A stretch of DNA of 64,000 bases from assembly GCA_021083345.1 (NCBI GenBank), contig JAJGRE010000003.1, forward strand, positions 372,001 through 436,000, in the 5' to 3' direction. The translations under genes and the position numbers were made by a program. Shown here piece after piece: positions 43,504-53,150 of the stretch; within the stretch, counting starts at the first letter, position 1; each line of letters begins with the position of its first letter. The notes under the pieces are model-generated. The model saw only the letters and a list, made by a program, of their open reading frames with translations, was not told where the DNA came from and searched no databases. The stretch comes from Calditrichales bacterium MX18-03 (lineage in GTDB: Bacteria > Bacillota > Clostridia > Lutisporales > Lutisporaceae).

Positions 43504-44265
43504 TTATACCCCGATCATCCCGCCGCTGACATCTATTGTCGAGCCGGTTGTATAGCTTGCAGCATCAGAGGCCAGAAACACAACGGCTCTTGCCACCTCC
43601 GACCCTTCTGCTACCCTTCCGATGGGGATCTCTTTCTTGTACCGCTCCATGTTTTTTTCCAGGGTTTCGGCAACCATTTCGGTATGGATCATGCCCGGCG
43701 CCACAGCATTGACCCGTATTCCATACTGGGCAACCTCTTTTGCCAGAGACAGTGTAAAAGTCACAACGCCGCCCTTGCTGGCAGCATAGTGGGATTTACC
43801 CGTTCTTGACCCGTTGAATGCGGCCTGGGAGGCAATATTGACGATACAGCCGGTCCGGTTGCAGCCGATCAGGTGGTTCACCATTTCCCGGCTGGTCAGA
43901 AAAGTTCCGGTCAGGTTCGTCCGCAGAACGCTTTCCCATTCTGTCAGCGACATGTCCTTGATCATCGAAACCGGACATATGCCTGAGTTGTTGACCAGTA
44001 TGTCTATACGGCCAAAAAAACTGGCAACCTCCTCAAACATGCGCTGAACCTGCGCTTCATCCGACACATCACCGTGTATCGCCATAGCTTCCATGCCGAA
44101 TCTTTCTGCAATCTCATCAACCAGCTGCCCTGCTTTTCCGGGTTCCCTTCTGTAATTGACCGCCACCCTGGCGCCTTCCGCAGCAAGGGCGAGGCATATG
44201 GCCTTTCCCAAACCGTGAGATCCGCCTGTTACCAGTGCCACCTTATCCTTTAAATTCACATCCAT
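43504..44265 (-). CDS. Short-chain dehydrogenase, sugar/polyol type
   Basis: 253-residue NAD(P)-dependent oxidoreductase: cofactor site TGGSHGLGKAI (about 12-22), NNSG, catalytic YAASK, and end DVSGGMIGV. The ATG at 44265 follows GAGGTGG. It is the last gene of the long sugar operon that starts at 55875. A short copy of its 3' end lies at 31413. A second, more distant homologue is in the BMC operon (57252), so both may oxidise or reduce related polyols. Confidence 0.9.
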   Translation of the reverse strand: MDVNLKDKVALVTGGSHGLGKAICLALAAEGARVAVNYRREPGKAGQLVDEIAERFGMEAMAIHGDVSDEAQVQRMFEEVASFFGRIDILVNNSGICPVSMIKDMSLTEWESVLRTNLTGTFLTSREMVNHLIGCNRTGCIVNIASQAAFNGSRTGKSHYAASKGGVVTFTLSLAKEVAQYGIRVNAVAPGMIHTEMVAETLEKNMERYKKEIPIGRVAEGSEVARAVVFLASDAASYTTGSTIDVSGGMIGV

Positions 44266-44297
44266 ACCCTTTTCCACCTCTTGTAGCAGGCTTGCAT

Positions 44298-44648
44298 TTA
44301 TTTATATAAGAGGATGATTCCAAGTACATCAAGGGGTTCGTTTGAATTGTTCTCAATAGAGTGAGATGCGCCGTTTCCTGTGAGGATGACGTCGCCTTCC
44401 TTGACCTCCTGTCGGATGCCGTTGTCTTCCGCGATCCCTTTTCCTTTAAGGATATAGTAGATTTCCTCTTCATCCAGATGTTGGTGCAGTCCGATGGAAC
44501 AACCCGGATTGATGGTCATCCTGCCTACAAAACGGCAGTGTCCCCTCATCTGGATCTGGCGCAGAAGGTGGGTGATGCTGATTTCCCCTTTTCCGCCCTT
44601 CATACTATCCCTGACTTCGGTTTGCATCATGCTTGCTCTTTGTATCAT
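44298..44648 (-). CDS. Small cupin protein
   Basis: 116-residue single-domain cupin. The metal-binding motif is GCSIGLHQHLDEEEIYYILKG (GX5HXHX3,4E form) and GDVILTGNGASHSIENNS supplies the last His. Such proteins are often sugar isomerases or epimerases, or sensors, in catabolic operons. The start at 44648 follows GAAGGAG. It lies between deoC-like and dehydrogenase genes in the same operon. Confidence 0.85.
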   Translation of the reverse strand: MIQRASMMQTEVRDSMKGGKGEISITHLLRQIQMRGHCRFVGRMTINPGCSIGLHQHLDEEEIYYILKGKGIAEDNGIRQEVKEGDVILTGNGASHSIENNSNEPLDVLGIILLYK

Positions 44649-44662
44649 GATATCTCCTTCCG

Positions 44663-45397
44663 CTAGCGCGCAACGATTTTGACGGAGCCGCTTGCGCCTA
44701 TTGTTGTTCCGCCCGCTTCAATAACCGCTATGGCGGATTTATAATCCTTGATGCCGCCGTCGGCCTTTAACCCCATTTCCGGACCCACGACCTGCCTGAA
44801 GAACTTCATGTCGTCGGCATTTACACCCACCGGTCTTGTGGTTGCAGCGATCTTCAGAAAATCCGCACCGGCCAGCTTGGCGGTTACGGCAACCTTGATC
44901 TTTTCTTCATCCGTCAGCTGCCCCAGGTCTACAACGACCTTTATCAAGGCTCTCTTGCCAGCTGCCTTGACCACGGCCTCAATATCTTCCTTTACTGCCT
45001 TCATTTCGCCTGCTTTGACCATTCCCACATTGATGGGCAGGTCGATTTCCGATGCACCCTTGGCGATGACTTCGTTGGTCTCAAAAACCTTGGCTTCGGT
45101 GGATGCAATCCCCATGGGGAAAGCAACGGCAGTTGCCACCCTCACCTTTGTCCCTTTCAGCAGGCCTGCAGCCATCGGGACAAAGCAAGGCGCCAATGCG
45201 ACATTTCTAAATCCGTACCTGACTGCTTCCTCGCAGAACTGCTTTACCATCGCAGGCGTGGCATCGGGCCTGATCATGGAATGCTCCATGGCTGACGCCA
45301 GCTTTTCATCATAAGCACATTGGCAGGTATGACCCTTCTGCTTCATCGTTTCCTGGATGACTTCCTTCACAATTTTATCTATTAGGACAGCGTCCAT
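44663..45397 (-). CDS. DeoC-family aldolase, divergent copy
   Basis: 244-residue deoxyribose-phosphate-aldolase-family protein. Both catalytic lysines are present (ADFLKIAATTRP and GLKADGGIKD), and the Asp in SEIDLPINVG. The loop after the Schiff-base lysine is KIAATTRP instead of the KTSTG of normal DeoC, including the copy at 63260, so the substrate may differ. The ATG at 45397 follows AGAAGGG; an upstream ATG lacks a site. An N-terminal HTCQC segment adds two cysteines not needed for catalysis. Confidence 0.8.
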   Translation of the reverse strand: MDAVLIDKIVKEVIQETMKQKGHTCQCAYDEKLASAMEHSMIRPDATPAMVKQFCEEAVRYGFRNVALAPCFVPMAAGLLKGTKVRVATAVAFPMGIASTEAKVFETNEVIAKGASEIDLPINVGMVKAGEMKAVKEDIEAVVKAAGKRALIKVVVDLGQLTDEEKIKVAVTAKLAGADFLKIAATTRPVGVNADDMKFFRQVVGPEMGLKADGGIKDYKSAIAVIEAGGTTIGASGSVKIVAR

Positions 45398-45447
45398 CAA
45401 AATCCCTTCTTCCAATTTCATTACTTGTCAAGCAAGGCTTGCCTGTA

Positions 45448-45681
45448 TTATCCCCTGACCAGGAATTCCGTCAGCATTTCAAAATCCTCCGGCTCATGCA
45501 GGATGATATTGATGTCATCCATTCTGGCTTCGGTAAAGTAATCTGCCAAGGAAATGCATGCGCAGAGTTTTGATTTCAGGTTCAGCCTGTCACCCTGGGT
45601 GGTTACCAGCTCCACGTCGCCCTTGCAATGGCACACAACCTCCAGAAATTTTCCTGCATCCGTGATATTCTTGATTTTCAT
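45448..45681 (-). CDS. Small HPr-like protein
   Basis: 77-residue protein (MKIKNITDAGKFLEVV start) with the length and strand-helix pattern of HPr-like proteins (GDVELVTTQGDRLNLKSKL, then SLADYF). It lacks the phosphorylated His of true HPr at the expected place. The ATG at 45681 has an excellent AAGGAGG site. A regulatory or scaffolding role in the sugar operon is possible; the family assignment is tentative. Confidence 0.5.
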   Translation of the reverse strand: MKIKNITDAGKFLEVVCHCKGDVELVTTQGDRLNLKSKLCACISLADYFTEARMDDINIILHEPEDFEMLTEFLVRG

Positions 45682-45694
45682 ACCGATTACCTCC

Positions 45695-46546
45695 TTAAGC
45701 TTTATTATTGCTTCCAAACAACCGCATCTTTCTGACAGCTTCCTGCTTTACAGCATCCATTGTCACAGAAACGATCTGAGGGTATGATACCTTTCCCTCT
45801 TTTTCTCCGAAGACCGAATTCAGCTTCAGCATCGTTGCAGCGCATAAATCGGTAAATATATTGACTTTGTTGATTCCCAGCTTGATGCACTTTCTGAAGT
45901 CCTCGTCCGTAAGGCCTGAGCCCCCGTGAAGCACCAGCGGCACCGCTGCAATCTTCTTTATCTCCAAAAGTCTTGTAAAATCGAGGCATGGGGTCTTGAT
46001 ATAGTTTCCATGGGCATTGCCTATACAAACTGCAAGGGCATCGGTTCCTGTCAGCTCAATAAATCTCTCTACCAGCTTGACATCCGTCATAACGGTGGCT
46101 TGGGTGCTGTATAAGCCTTCTTCGCCGGGGACGGTTCCAAGCTCCGCCTCTACCGGAATACCCAATGCATGAGCGATTCTGACAATTTCTCTTGTCTGCC
46201 GGACATTCTCATCAAAGCTGAGATGGGATCCGTCGATCATGACGCCGCTGAAGCCCAGGTTCATGGCTTTCACAATACTGTCAAAGGTCATGCCGTGGTC
46301 AAGGTGTACCGCTACCGGCACCTTCGCTTCCCTGGCAAGCTTCAGTGTCGCCACCGACAAGGCTTCCCAGTCCGGCATGAACTGGAATAACAGTTCGGCG
46401 ATTTGAAGGATGACCGGTGACCGCTCCTCCTCCGCAGCCTGTATGATGGCCTTGGACATCTCAAGATTCAATGTATTGAATGCCCCCACGCCGTACATTC
46501 CCTTATCTGCTGCAACCAGCACTTCTTTCAAACTGACTAAAGGCAT
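45695..46546 (-). CDS. Class II fructose-bisphosphate aldolase family protein
   Basis: 283-residue zinc aldolase of the FbaA/GatY/KbaY group. Zinc-binding histidines appear in VHLDHGMTFDS, GNAHGNY and LHGGSGLTDED. The GatY-like start (MPLVSLKEVLVAADKGMYGVGAFN) favours cleavage of a ketose bisphosphate or ketose 1-phosphate. The start at 46546 follows AGGAG. It comes 21 bases after an FGGY kinase, giving a plausible kinase-then-aldolase pair. Confidence 0.88.
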   Translation of the reverse strand: MPLVSLKEVLVAADKGMYGVGAFNTLNLEMSKAIIQAAEEERSPVILQIAELLFQFMPDWEALSVATLKLAREAKVPVAVHLDHGMTFDSIVKAMNLGFSGVMIDGSHLSFDENVRQTREIVRIAHALGIPVEAELGTVPGEEGLYSTQATVMTDVKLVERFIELTGTDALAVCIGNAHGNYIKTPCLDFTRLLEIKKIAAVPLVLHGGSGLTDEDFRKCIKLGINKVNIFTDLCAATMLKLNSVFGEKEGKVSYPQIVSVTMDAVKQEAVRKMRLFGSNNKA

Positions 46547-46567
46547 AAATATTCTCCTATCTTCACT

Positions 46568-48079
46568 TTATAAACATTTCCATACCGGCTCAAGCTGTTT
46601 GACCAGCAGTTTATATGCCGTATATTTCTTTTCGTATACGGTCTTTTTCCCGGGATCAGGCTGGCAGGTATAGGCAACCTCCACCATGCTGCCGGCAGCC
46701 TTCTCAAAGGACGGGTAGATGCCTGCTGCAACACCGGCACATATAGCAGCCCCCAGCGTCCCAAGTTCAGCCCCTTTTACGACTTCAACAGGCAGCTGCA
46801 GGACATCTGCAAATATCTGCACCCATACCCTTGAACGGGACGCACCGCCGGAAATCCGGACAGACTGGGGTGCCTCCCTGGAGGCCAGCAGCTTTTCGAA
46901 GTGGTAGAGATGGCTGAATACAATACCTTCATAGACGGCTCTCAGCAGATTGGCTTTGGTATGTGAACCGCTAAGGCCGATGAAGCAAGCTTTCGCGTCC
47001 GGTGCTGCATTGGAGCCGAATAGGAAGGGAAGAAACAGAAGCTTGTTTTCCTCCGGTTCGATCTGAGCAACCATGTCATTGGTGAGATCAAACACCGATA
47101 AGCCGTTTTCTTCGGCCAGCTTGCTCTCTTCGCCACAGAGCTGCTCGATGAACCATTGCAGGTTGCTGGCAGAGGTGGGGCTTGCTTCTGTTATCAATCT
47201 ATATCCGTCAATACAATAATAGGTGTTCAGAAATAAATCTTTGGCGCTTACCGGCGCATGGTCTATATACTGATTGATGCTCCAAGTCCCGGCTACGATG
47301 CATGCCTTCTCTTCATTCACAATACCTGCAGCGATGGCGCAAGCATCAATATCGAACAGGCCGCCTGCCACTGGCGTCCCAGCTTTGAGCCCTGTCAGCG
47401 CCGCTGCTTCTGCCGTAACATAGCCGCATACTTCTGCTGAGCGTCTCAGGTTTGGGAGCATGTGAAGCGTATCATGGATACCGAATTCCGCCAATAGAGC
47501 TTCATCATAAATGCCATCCAGCAAATTCATCAGGTTGGTCCCCGACATATCGGTGATCTCAGCGTATATTTCACCAGTCAGGCAATACCGGATATAGTCC
47601 TTGCACATCAGCACCCATCTTGCTTTGCTGAGCAGCTCTGGCCTGTTTGCCTTCATCCAGGCCAGGAGTGCCACAGGCTGCCCTGCCCAGATTGCCTGCA
47701 TGATTTTGGGATGTACGCTGTCAAAGACACCTTCCTGATACCAGCTTGCTACTATATCCTTAGCCCGTGAATCGGTGGAATAGATGCCGCTGCACACCGG
47801 CTGTCCATCTGCATCGATCAAGTATAAGCCGTTGCCGTGGCCAGTTACCGCTACACCTGCAATCATACCCGGATCTATTGCAGTTTGTTCTATCAATTCT
47901 TTTATGACACGGCAATTGGCATCCCAAAGCACCTTCATATCCCGCTCAGCGAAGCCGTCTCCGCTGGTATACAGCATGACCCGGATGCCCGAAACGGCAA
48001 TTTCCCTGCCTTTGGTATCATAAATGCCTGCTTTCGTGACAGTACCACCATTGTCAATGCCCAATAAGTATCTGTTCAT
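46568..48079 (-). CDS. FGGY family carbohydrate kinase
   Basis: 503-residue sugar kinase: N-terminal phosphate loop GIDNGGTVTKAGIYD, a conserved C-terminal block ISGGASRSRVWVQIFADVL, and the nucleotide-site GAAICAGVA. Xylulokinase, L-xylulokinase or erythritol-kinase type activities are all possible. The start at 48079 follows GAGGGAG. A second FGGY kinase of different sequence is in the adjacent BMC operon (58062). Confidence 0.88.
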   Translation of the reverse strand: MNRYLLGIDNGGTVTKAGIYDTKGREIAVSGIRVMLYTSGDGFAERDMKVLWDANCRVIKELIEQTAIDPGMIAGVAVTGHGNGLYLIDADGQPVCSGIYSTDSRAKDIVASWYQEGVFDSVHPKIMQAIWAGQPVALLAWMKANRPELLSKARWVLMCKDYIRYCLTGEIYAEITDMSGTNLMNLLDGIYDEALLAEFGIHDTLHMLPNLRRSAEVCGYVTAEAAALTGLKAGTPVAGGLFDIDACAIAAGIVNEEKACIVAGTWSINQYIDHAPVSAKDLFLNTYYCIDGYRLITEASPTSASNLQWFIEQLCGEESKLAEENGLSVFDLTNDMVAQIEPEENKLLFLPFLFGSNAAPDAKACFIGLSGSHTKANLLRAVYEGIVFSHLYHFEKLLASREAPQSVRISGGASRSRVWVQIFADVLQLPVEVVKGAELGTLGAAICAGVAAGIYPSFEKAAGSMVEVAYTCQPDPGKKTVYEKKYTAYKLLVKQLEPVWKCL

Positions 48080-48092
48080 AACAATGACTCCC

Positions 48093-49145
48093 TCACATTT
48101 TCCAAACTCTCTTGAAGGTTTCCCGGTTTAATATGAATCTCGGCACTTCATTTACCCAAAGCTTGATCATATCCTCCGCCAGCAGCTTGGGTGAATTCAG
48201 AAATGCATCCACCGTCCCCCCTGCCATATGCGGTGTAATGGTCACATTCTCCAGCGTGACCAGCGGATAGTCCTTTCCTGGGGGCTCCACATTGAATACG
48301 TCCAGTGCCGCACCGGCAATCTGCTTTTCCTTGAGCGCCATATACAGGGCTTCCTCATCCACCAGGCCTGATCTGGATGTGTTGATCAGGTAAGCAGTGG
48401 GCTTCATGGTGCTGATCAATGCTTTGCTGATCAGCTTCTCGGTCTCTTTGGTCATCCTGGCATGGATGGTAACAAAGTCCGATGCCTGCATCAGATCCGG
48501 AAGGTCAACCAGCCTGACTCCTTCAGGCACATCCTTTGCATAGGGGTCAAATGCGATAACGTTCATATCAAAGCTTAAAAGTCGTTTCGCCACTTTCCTG
48601 CCGATCTCACCCAGTCCTACGATGCCTGCAGTTTTATCCATCAGGTCGGGAACAGAGGCTTTATTGGAAAAATCCCTGACCCAATTTCCGTTCTTCATCT
48701 CCATATGGCTTTTTGCAATGTTCCTGCATTCTGAAATCAGCAGTCCCACCGTAAAATCAGCCACAGCATTGGCATTTCTCCCTGGTGTATTGAATACTAC
48801 GACCCCTTTTTCATCTGCATAAGCCACATTGACATTCTCCACGCCTGCACGTAGTACGCCGATTGCTTTCAACTTTTTGCAATGGTCGATGACTCTTTTG
48901 GTAATGGTGCAAAACTGCGTTATCACAATATCCGCATCTTCAATAGCATCCAATATATACTGCGGCGGCTCGTAAGCTTCGCTGCCGCTCTTTTCGACCA
49001 GCAGGTTGATGTTCTGCAGCTCCTCATAGCCTTTCAGCTCCCACTGAAGGGTCTCTACCTCGACCCCATAGGCTTCAAGCCTTGAAAAGCCCTTTTTGAT
49101 ATAACCCTCAGGTATTAACAGATCTCCGATACCGACAATCTTCAT
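48093..49145 (-). CDS. D-isomer-specific 2-hydroxyacid dehydrogenase
   Basis: 350-residue NAD-dependent dehydrogenase. The Rossmann motif is GIVGLGEIGRKVAKRL (about 160-175). Catalytic Arg, Glu and His are in INTSRSGLVDEEAL, NVEPPGKDYP and TITPHMAGGT. Members act on phosphoglycerate, glycerate, erythronate phosphate and similar. In this operon it may oxidise or reduce a sugar acid. The start at 49145 follows an ACGGGGG site. Confidence 0.9.
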   Translation of the reverse strand: MKIVGIGDLLIPEGYIKKGFSRLEAYGVEVETLQWELKGYEELQNINLLVEKSGSEAYEPPQYILDAIEDADIVITQFCTITKRVIDHCKKLKAIGVLRAGVENVNVAYADEKGVVVFNTPGRNANAVADFTVGLLISECRNIAKSHMEMKNGNWVRDFSNKASVPDLMDKTAGIVGLGEIGRKVAKRLLSFDMNVIAFDPYAKDVPEGVRLVDLPDLMQASDFVTIHARMTKETEKLISKALISTMKPTAYLINTSRSGLVDEEALYMALKEKQIAGAALDVFNVEPPGKDYPLVTLENVTITPHMAGGTVDAFLNSPKLLAEDMIKLWVNEVPRFILNRETFKRVWKM

Positions 49146-49159
49146 GCTTTACCCCCGTT

Positions 49160-49921
49160 CTATGACCGCAGGTACTGCAGGACTTCCACCAGTGACTGCA
49201 TTTGGTCCTCATAAGATGGCCAATACTCAACACCGAAGTAGCCTTTGTACCCGGTCTTCTCAATCGCTTTCATAATATTGCGGTAGTCATTTTCTCCCAG
49301 GAACAGCTCGTTTCTGCCAGGCACGCCTGCTGAATGGAAATGGCTGATGGAGTCAATGTTCTTCTGAATGGAGTCAATGACGTTCCCTTCCATGATCTGA
49401 ATATGGTAAACATCATAAACCATTTTGATAAAGGGACTGTTGACACACTTGACGATTTCAAACCCTTTGTATTGTGAATCCAGATAATGCCCCTTGCATT
49501 CCACAATGGAATTCAACGGTTCGATGTTGATCATGACATTTTCCTTCTCTGCGACTTCTGAAAGCCTTTTCAGGTTTTCGATGATGATATTCTTCTGCGA
49601 ATCAGATTTGCCTTCGGTATTGCCGGAAAAGATGATCATGGAACCGCAGTCCATCTCCTTCATCAAGCCAATGGTTTCATTTACTGCTTTTAAGAGCACC
49701 GGGTAAGGATGATCCAGAACATATTTAAAGATACCATTGATGGTACACATTGCCACTTTGACATTGTTTTCTGCAGCGATCCTTCCCAGCCTTTTGACAT
49801 CCTTTACTTCAGAGTCCCAGAATTCAATCGCGCTGAATCCCAGCTCCGAGGCAACCTTGATCCTGTCGTAAAAATCCATGTGGGTCAGTACCGGTTCGAT
49901 GTTCAAGGACAAATTTAACAT
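49160..49921 (-). CDS. Sugar phosphate isomerase/epimerase (AP-endonuclease-2-like TIM barrel)
   Basis: 253-residue TIM-barrel protein of the xylose-isomerase-like superfamily. Metal ligands are suggested by MINIEPLNSI, KMVYDVYHIQIMEGN, HFHSAGVPGRNE and GYFGVEYWPS. It resembles hydroxypyruvate isomerases and tagatose epimerases. The start at 49921 follows AAGGGGG. It sits between the alcohol dehydrogenase and the 2-hydroxyacid dehydrogenase. Confidence 0.85.
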   Translation of the reverse strand: MLNLSLNIEPVLTHMDFYDRIKVASELGFSAIEFWDSEVKDVKRLGRIAAENNVKVAMCTINGIFKYVLDHPYPVLLKAVNETIGLMKEMDCGSMIIFSGNTEGKSDSQKNIIIENLKRLSEVAEKENVMINIEPLNSIVECKGHYLDSQYKGFEIVKCVNSPFIKMVYDVYHIQIMEGNVIDSIQKNIDSISHFHSAGVPGRNELFLGENDYRNIMKAIEKTGYKGYFGVEYWPSYEDQMQSLVEVLQYLRS

Positions 49922-49958
49922 GTTAATACCCCCTTTATCTATCTACGCCTTTCAGCTT

Positions 49959-51140
49959 CTAATATGCTTCCTTCAAAATATTCAGAACCTCTTCCATGCC
50001 GGCTTTCCGCGGGTCTAAAGCCACTGCACCGCTCATGTAGCCTACGGTATCCCTGGCTATGGCTTCCAGGTCATGCGCTTTGATACCGAGACGGTTCAAC
50101 CTGGTTTCCAGCCCGATATCCACAACGAGCTTAAGGATCTCGCTGATTCCGTCATTCAAGAGGTCATCTTCACTTTTATCTGCCAGGACTGCTTCATTTC
50201 TCAAAAGCATGCCCAGCTTTTTGTATTTCTCCGGTCTTGACTTCATGCTGAACTCCGCAAAGTACGGCGTCAAAACGGCCAAAACCTCGCCGTGGACTGT
50301 ATGGCAAATGCCGCCAACGGCGTGAGCAGCTGCATGGCACAGCGTCACTACAGCCACCGTAATAGAAAAGCCAGCCAGCGTATCTGCAAAAGCCAACGCC
50401 GTTCTTGCCTCAATGTCTGTTCCGTCTTTCACCGCTCTTGGCAAGTACCTTCCGACCAAACGGATGGCCTCCTCACAATAAAGGTCCGTTATCGGCGTTG
50501 AAAGATTGCTGGTGTAAGCCTCCAGCGAATGGGCAAATACATCGAAGCCTGTTGCAGCGGTGGTCTTAGGCGGCATAGTCACCATCAACTCGGGATCTAC
50601 GAAGGCGACTCTGGGATAAAGGTTGGGGCTTCCCAGCCCGGGCTTTTGCCGCGTCTCCTCATTGCTGACCACGGAGTAGCAGGTAATATGACTTCCTGTA
50701 CCTGAAGTCGTTGTCACTGCAATGATAGGCAAGGTTTTTTCCGTTATCTCCAAGGGATTCTCTACACAGCCGGCTGCAAAATTCCATATGGGCTTCCCGT
50801 GTCCCATGACCACTGCAATGGCCTTGGCAGCGTCGATTGCACTGCCTCCGCCCAGGCCGATCACCATATCGCAGCCCTTTTCCATTGCAAAGCCGGCGCC
50901 CTTATCTATCTGAAAGGAAGTTGGGTTTGGGCTCACTTCATTGAAGTATTCCGATTGGATTCCTTCAACGGAGAGGTATACCTGAAGTCTGCCGATCAGC
51001 CCGTTCCTCATGGATGAAGTACCTGTTGCAACGATCAGGGCCTTTTTTCCATACGCCTTAGCAATGGCTCCGATCTCCGATACACGCCCTGCTCCGAAGA
51101 TGACCCTGACAGGCACCTGATAATCAAAACGACCCAGCAT
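49959..51140 (-). CDS. Iron-dependent alcohol dehydrogenase
   Basis: 393-residue group III (iron-type) alcohol dehydrogenase. The NAD site is GLGGGSAIDAAKAI. The metal ligands are in TGFDVFAHSLEAY (Asp and His) and LCHAAAHAVGGICHTVHGEVL (two His). The start at 51140 follows GAGGTGAAAGG. It probably oxidises the imported polyol or reduces an aldehyde product. Nothing indicates an encapsulation tail. Confidence 0.92.
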   Translation of the reverse strand: MLGRFDYQVPVRVIFGAGRVSEIGAIAKAYGKKALIVATGTSSMRNGLIGRLQVYLSVEGIQSEYFNEVSPNPTSFQIDKGAGFAMEKGCDMVIGLGGGSAIDAAKAIAVVMGHGKPIWNFAAGCVENPLEITEKTLPIIAVTTTSGTGSHITCYSVVSNEETRQKPGLGSPNLYPRVAFVDPELMVTMPPKTTAATGFDVFAHSLEAYTSNLSTPITDLYCEEAIRLVGRYLPRAVKDGTDIEARTALAFADTLAGFSITVAVVTLCHAAAHAVGGICHTVHGEVLAVLTPYFAEFSMKSRPEKYKKLGMLLRNEAVLADKSEDDLLNDGISEILKLVVDIGLETRLNRLGIKAHDLEAIARDTVGYMSGAVALDPRKAGMEEVLNILKEAY

Positions 51141-51152
51141 TTCCTTTCACCT

Positions 51153-52118
51153 CTAATCTTCAATTCTTTCTTTGACCAATACATCGGTAACCACCGCAAC
51201 GATCAACACCAGTCCTTTGACAAGGGACTGAAAATACGGTTCCATGCCGATTACCTGCATCCCTGCCGTCAGGCACATGATGATCAGTACGCCGATGATC
51301 GTCCTAGCTACCGAGCCATCTCCTCCTGAGAAGCTGGTTCCGCCCAGAACCACAGCAATCATGGCGTCCAGTTCAATTCCGGAGCCTGTTACCGGGTCCC
51401 CCAGGGACAGCAGGCTGGTTCTGGCTATGCCCGCCAAAGCAGAGCAGAAGCCGACGATGATATAAAGCAGCCATACTGTTTTCACAACGTTGATTCCTGA
51501 AAGCTCCGCAGCGGTTTTGTTGCCGCCGATGGCTACAGCATACTTGCCCAGTACTGTTTTTTTCTGCAGCACCACCAGAACAGCGATGATCAGGACCGTT
51601 ACATAAAAGGAAATTGGCAAGCCCAATAAAAACGGGCTACGAGCGAATCGGATGATGCTATCGGGTAGTCCTTTGATCAACCCGATACCGCCTGGCGACA
51701 ACAGCTTCCCGAAGCCGATGCACAGGCTCATGGTGGCCAATGTTGCTATGACGGGTACGATGCGGAGTCTGACGACCAGGAAACCGTTGATATATCCAAG
51801 AAAGATTCCGAGAGCCAGAGTTAACAGGGTTGAAACCAAGTATCCCAACTGGGCTTTCACCAGCAATGAAAAGATAACGGAGGTGAGCCCCAGTATGCCG
51901 CCCACAGAAAGGTCGATATTCCCTGATATCATCAGCAGCGTTACCGCTGTTCCCACAAGCAGGAGCGGGACGGATTGCCGCATGATGTTGATGATGTTCG
52001 GACCTTCGATGAATTTTATTGAAACGGAGCTAAAGATCGCAACGATCAGTATCAATACGCTTAGGACATACAGGTTCTTTATCGTTGATTTCCAGGAAAT
52101 TTTTTTGACTAAATTCAC
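51153..52118 (-). CDS. Ribose-type ABC transporter permease, second of two
   Basis: 321-residue permease of the RbsC/XylH family, with SGNIDLSVGGILGLTSV and AMIAVVLGGTSFSGGDGS. The GTG at 52118 (MNLVKKISWK) is chosen because it follows GGGGGTGGGG and the stop of the preceding permease; the longer frame overlaps that gene. It forms a heterodimeric channel with the permease at 52132. Confidence 0.88.
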   Translation of the reverse strand: MNLVKKISWKSTIKNLYVLSVLILIVAIFSSVSIKFIEGPNIINIMRQSVPLLLVGTAVTLLMISGNIDLSVGGILGLTSVIFSLLVKAQLGYLVSTLLTLALGIFLGYINGFLVVRLRIVPVIATLATMSLCIGFGKLLSPGGIGLIKGLPDSIIRFARSPFLLGLPISFYVTVLIIAVLVVLQKKTVLGKYAVAIGGNKTAAELSGINVVKTVWLLYIIVGFCSALAGIARTSLLSLGDPVTGSGIELDAMIAVVLGGTSFSGGDGSVARTIIGVLIIMCLTAGMQVIGMEPYFQSLVKGLVLIVAVVTDVLVKERIED

Positions 52119-52131
52119 AGCCCCCACCCCC

Positions 52132-53148
52132 TTACACATTTCTCTTATCCAAGGCAAAGCGCAGCGCCAATATGGCGGTAATGATGACGAAGCCTTTAAC
52201 CAGCATCTGCATGGAGGGCTGGAAGCCGAGCATGTTGACCGAGGTACTCAGTATACCCAGTATAAAGGCGCCGACGACGGCACAGGTAACCGATCCGAAT
52301 CCGCCGAAAATACTGGTTCCGCCTAGCACGGTAACAACCAGGGCATCAAACTCATATCCCGTACCCAGAGCACAGTTGCCTGCATTGAACCTGGAAGCCA
52401 TGACGATGCCTGCAACCCCCGCCAAAAAGGCACTGACCACATAAAGCAGGGAAATCTGCTTTCCCACCTTGATACCTGACAAGTGGGCAGCAACCCGGTT
52501 GGCACCGATCAAGTAGATCCTTCTGCCGAAAACCGTCATATTTTCTATAACCAGCGCAGCCACTAGGAGTACCAGCATGATGACTACCGCCAGGTTGATT
52601 GTGCCGATAATGGTGAACTGTCCTATTGCCTTGAATTCCGGGGGCAAGCCTGTGATACGCTGGGCACCCTTTGCAACAATCATAGCGATGCCGCGGGCTA
52701 GTGCCATGGTACCCAGGGTAGCGATGACCGAATTCACCTTCAGCTTGACGACCAAGAATGCATTGAGTGCACCGATAACCATACAGCATATCAATGTAAG
52801 CACGATTGCCATACCGTAGCTCAAGCCCAAACCGCTTCCCAGATCACTGGCTGCTGCGCCCTGTGCCTGGCAGAAAAACGCTGAGAGAACTGCAGCCATT
52901 GAAATGATTCCGCCCACCGACATGTCAAAGTAACCGGATATCAATAGGAACGTAACGCCGATGCTCAGTATGATGATTTCTGCCTGCTGGGCAATCAGGT
53001 TTGATATGTTGTTGATATTGAAGAATCTTGGTACTACCAGGGATGCTATGATGAAGATAACCGCAAGAACGCATAACATAGCCAAATTGACAAAGGTCAG
53101 GTTGCTGATCTTCGAACCTGCCGTATTCCTTTTCTCCAAGCTTTGCAC
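52132..53148 (-). CDS. Ribose-type ABC transporter permease, first of two
   Basis: 338-residue permease with ISGYFDMSVGGIISMAAV (the usual GNIDLSVG box altered to GYFDMSVG) and ALVVTVLGGTSIFGGFGS. It starts at 53148, two bases after the ATPase stop. Two different permeases in one importer suggest a heterodimer. Confidence 0.88.
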   Translation of the reverse strand: MQSLEKRNTAGSKISNLTFVNLAMLCVLAVIFIIASLVVPRFFNINNISNLIAQQAEIIILSIGVTFLLISGYFDMSVGGIISMAAVLSAFFCQAQGAAASDLGSGLGLSYGMAIVLTLICCMVIGALNAFLVVKLKVNSVIATLGTMALARGIAMIVAKGAQRITGLPPEFKAIGQFTIIGTINLAVVIMLVLLVAALVIENMTVFGRRIYLIGANRVAAHLSGIKVGKQISLLYVVSAFLAGVAGIVMASRFNAGNCALGTGYEFDALVVTVLGGTSIFGGFGSVTCAVVGAFILGILSTSVNMLGFQPSMQMLVKGFVIITAILALRFALDKRNV

Positions 53149-53150
53149 GA

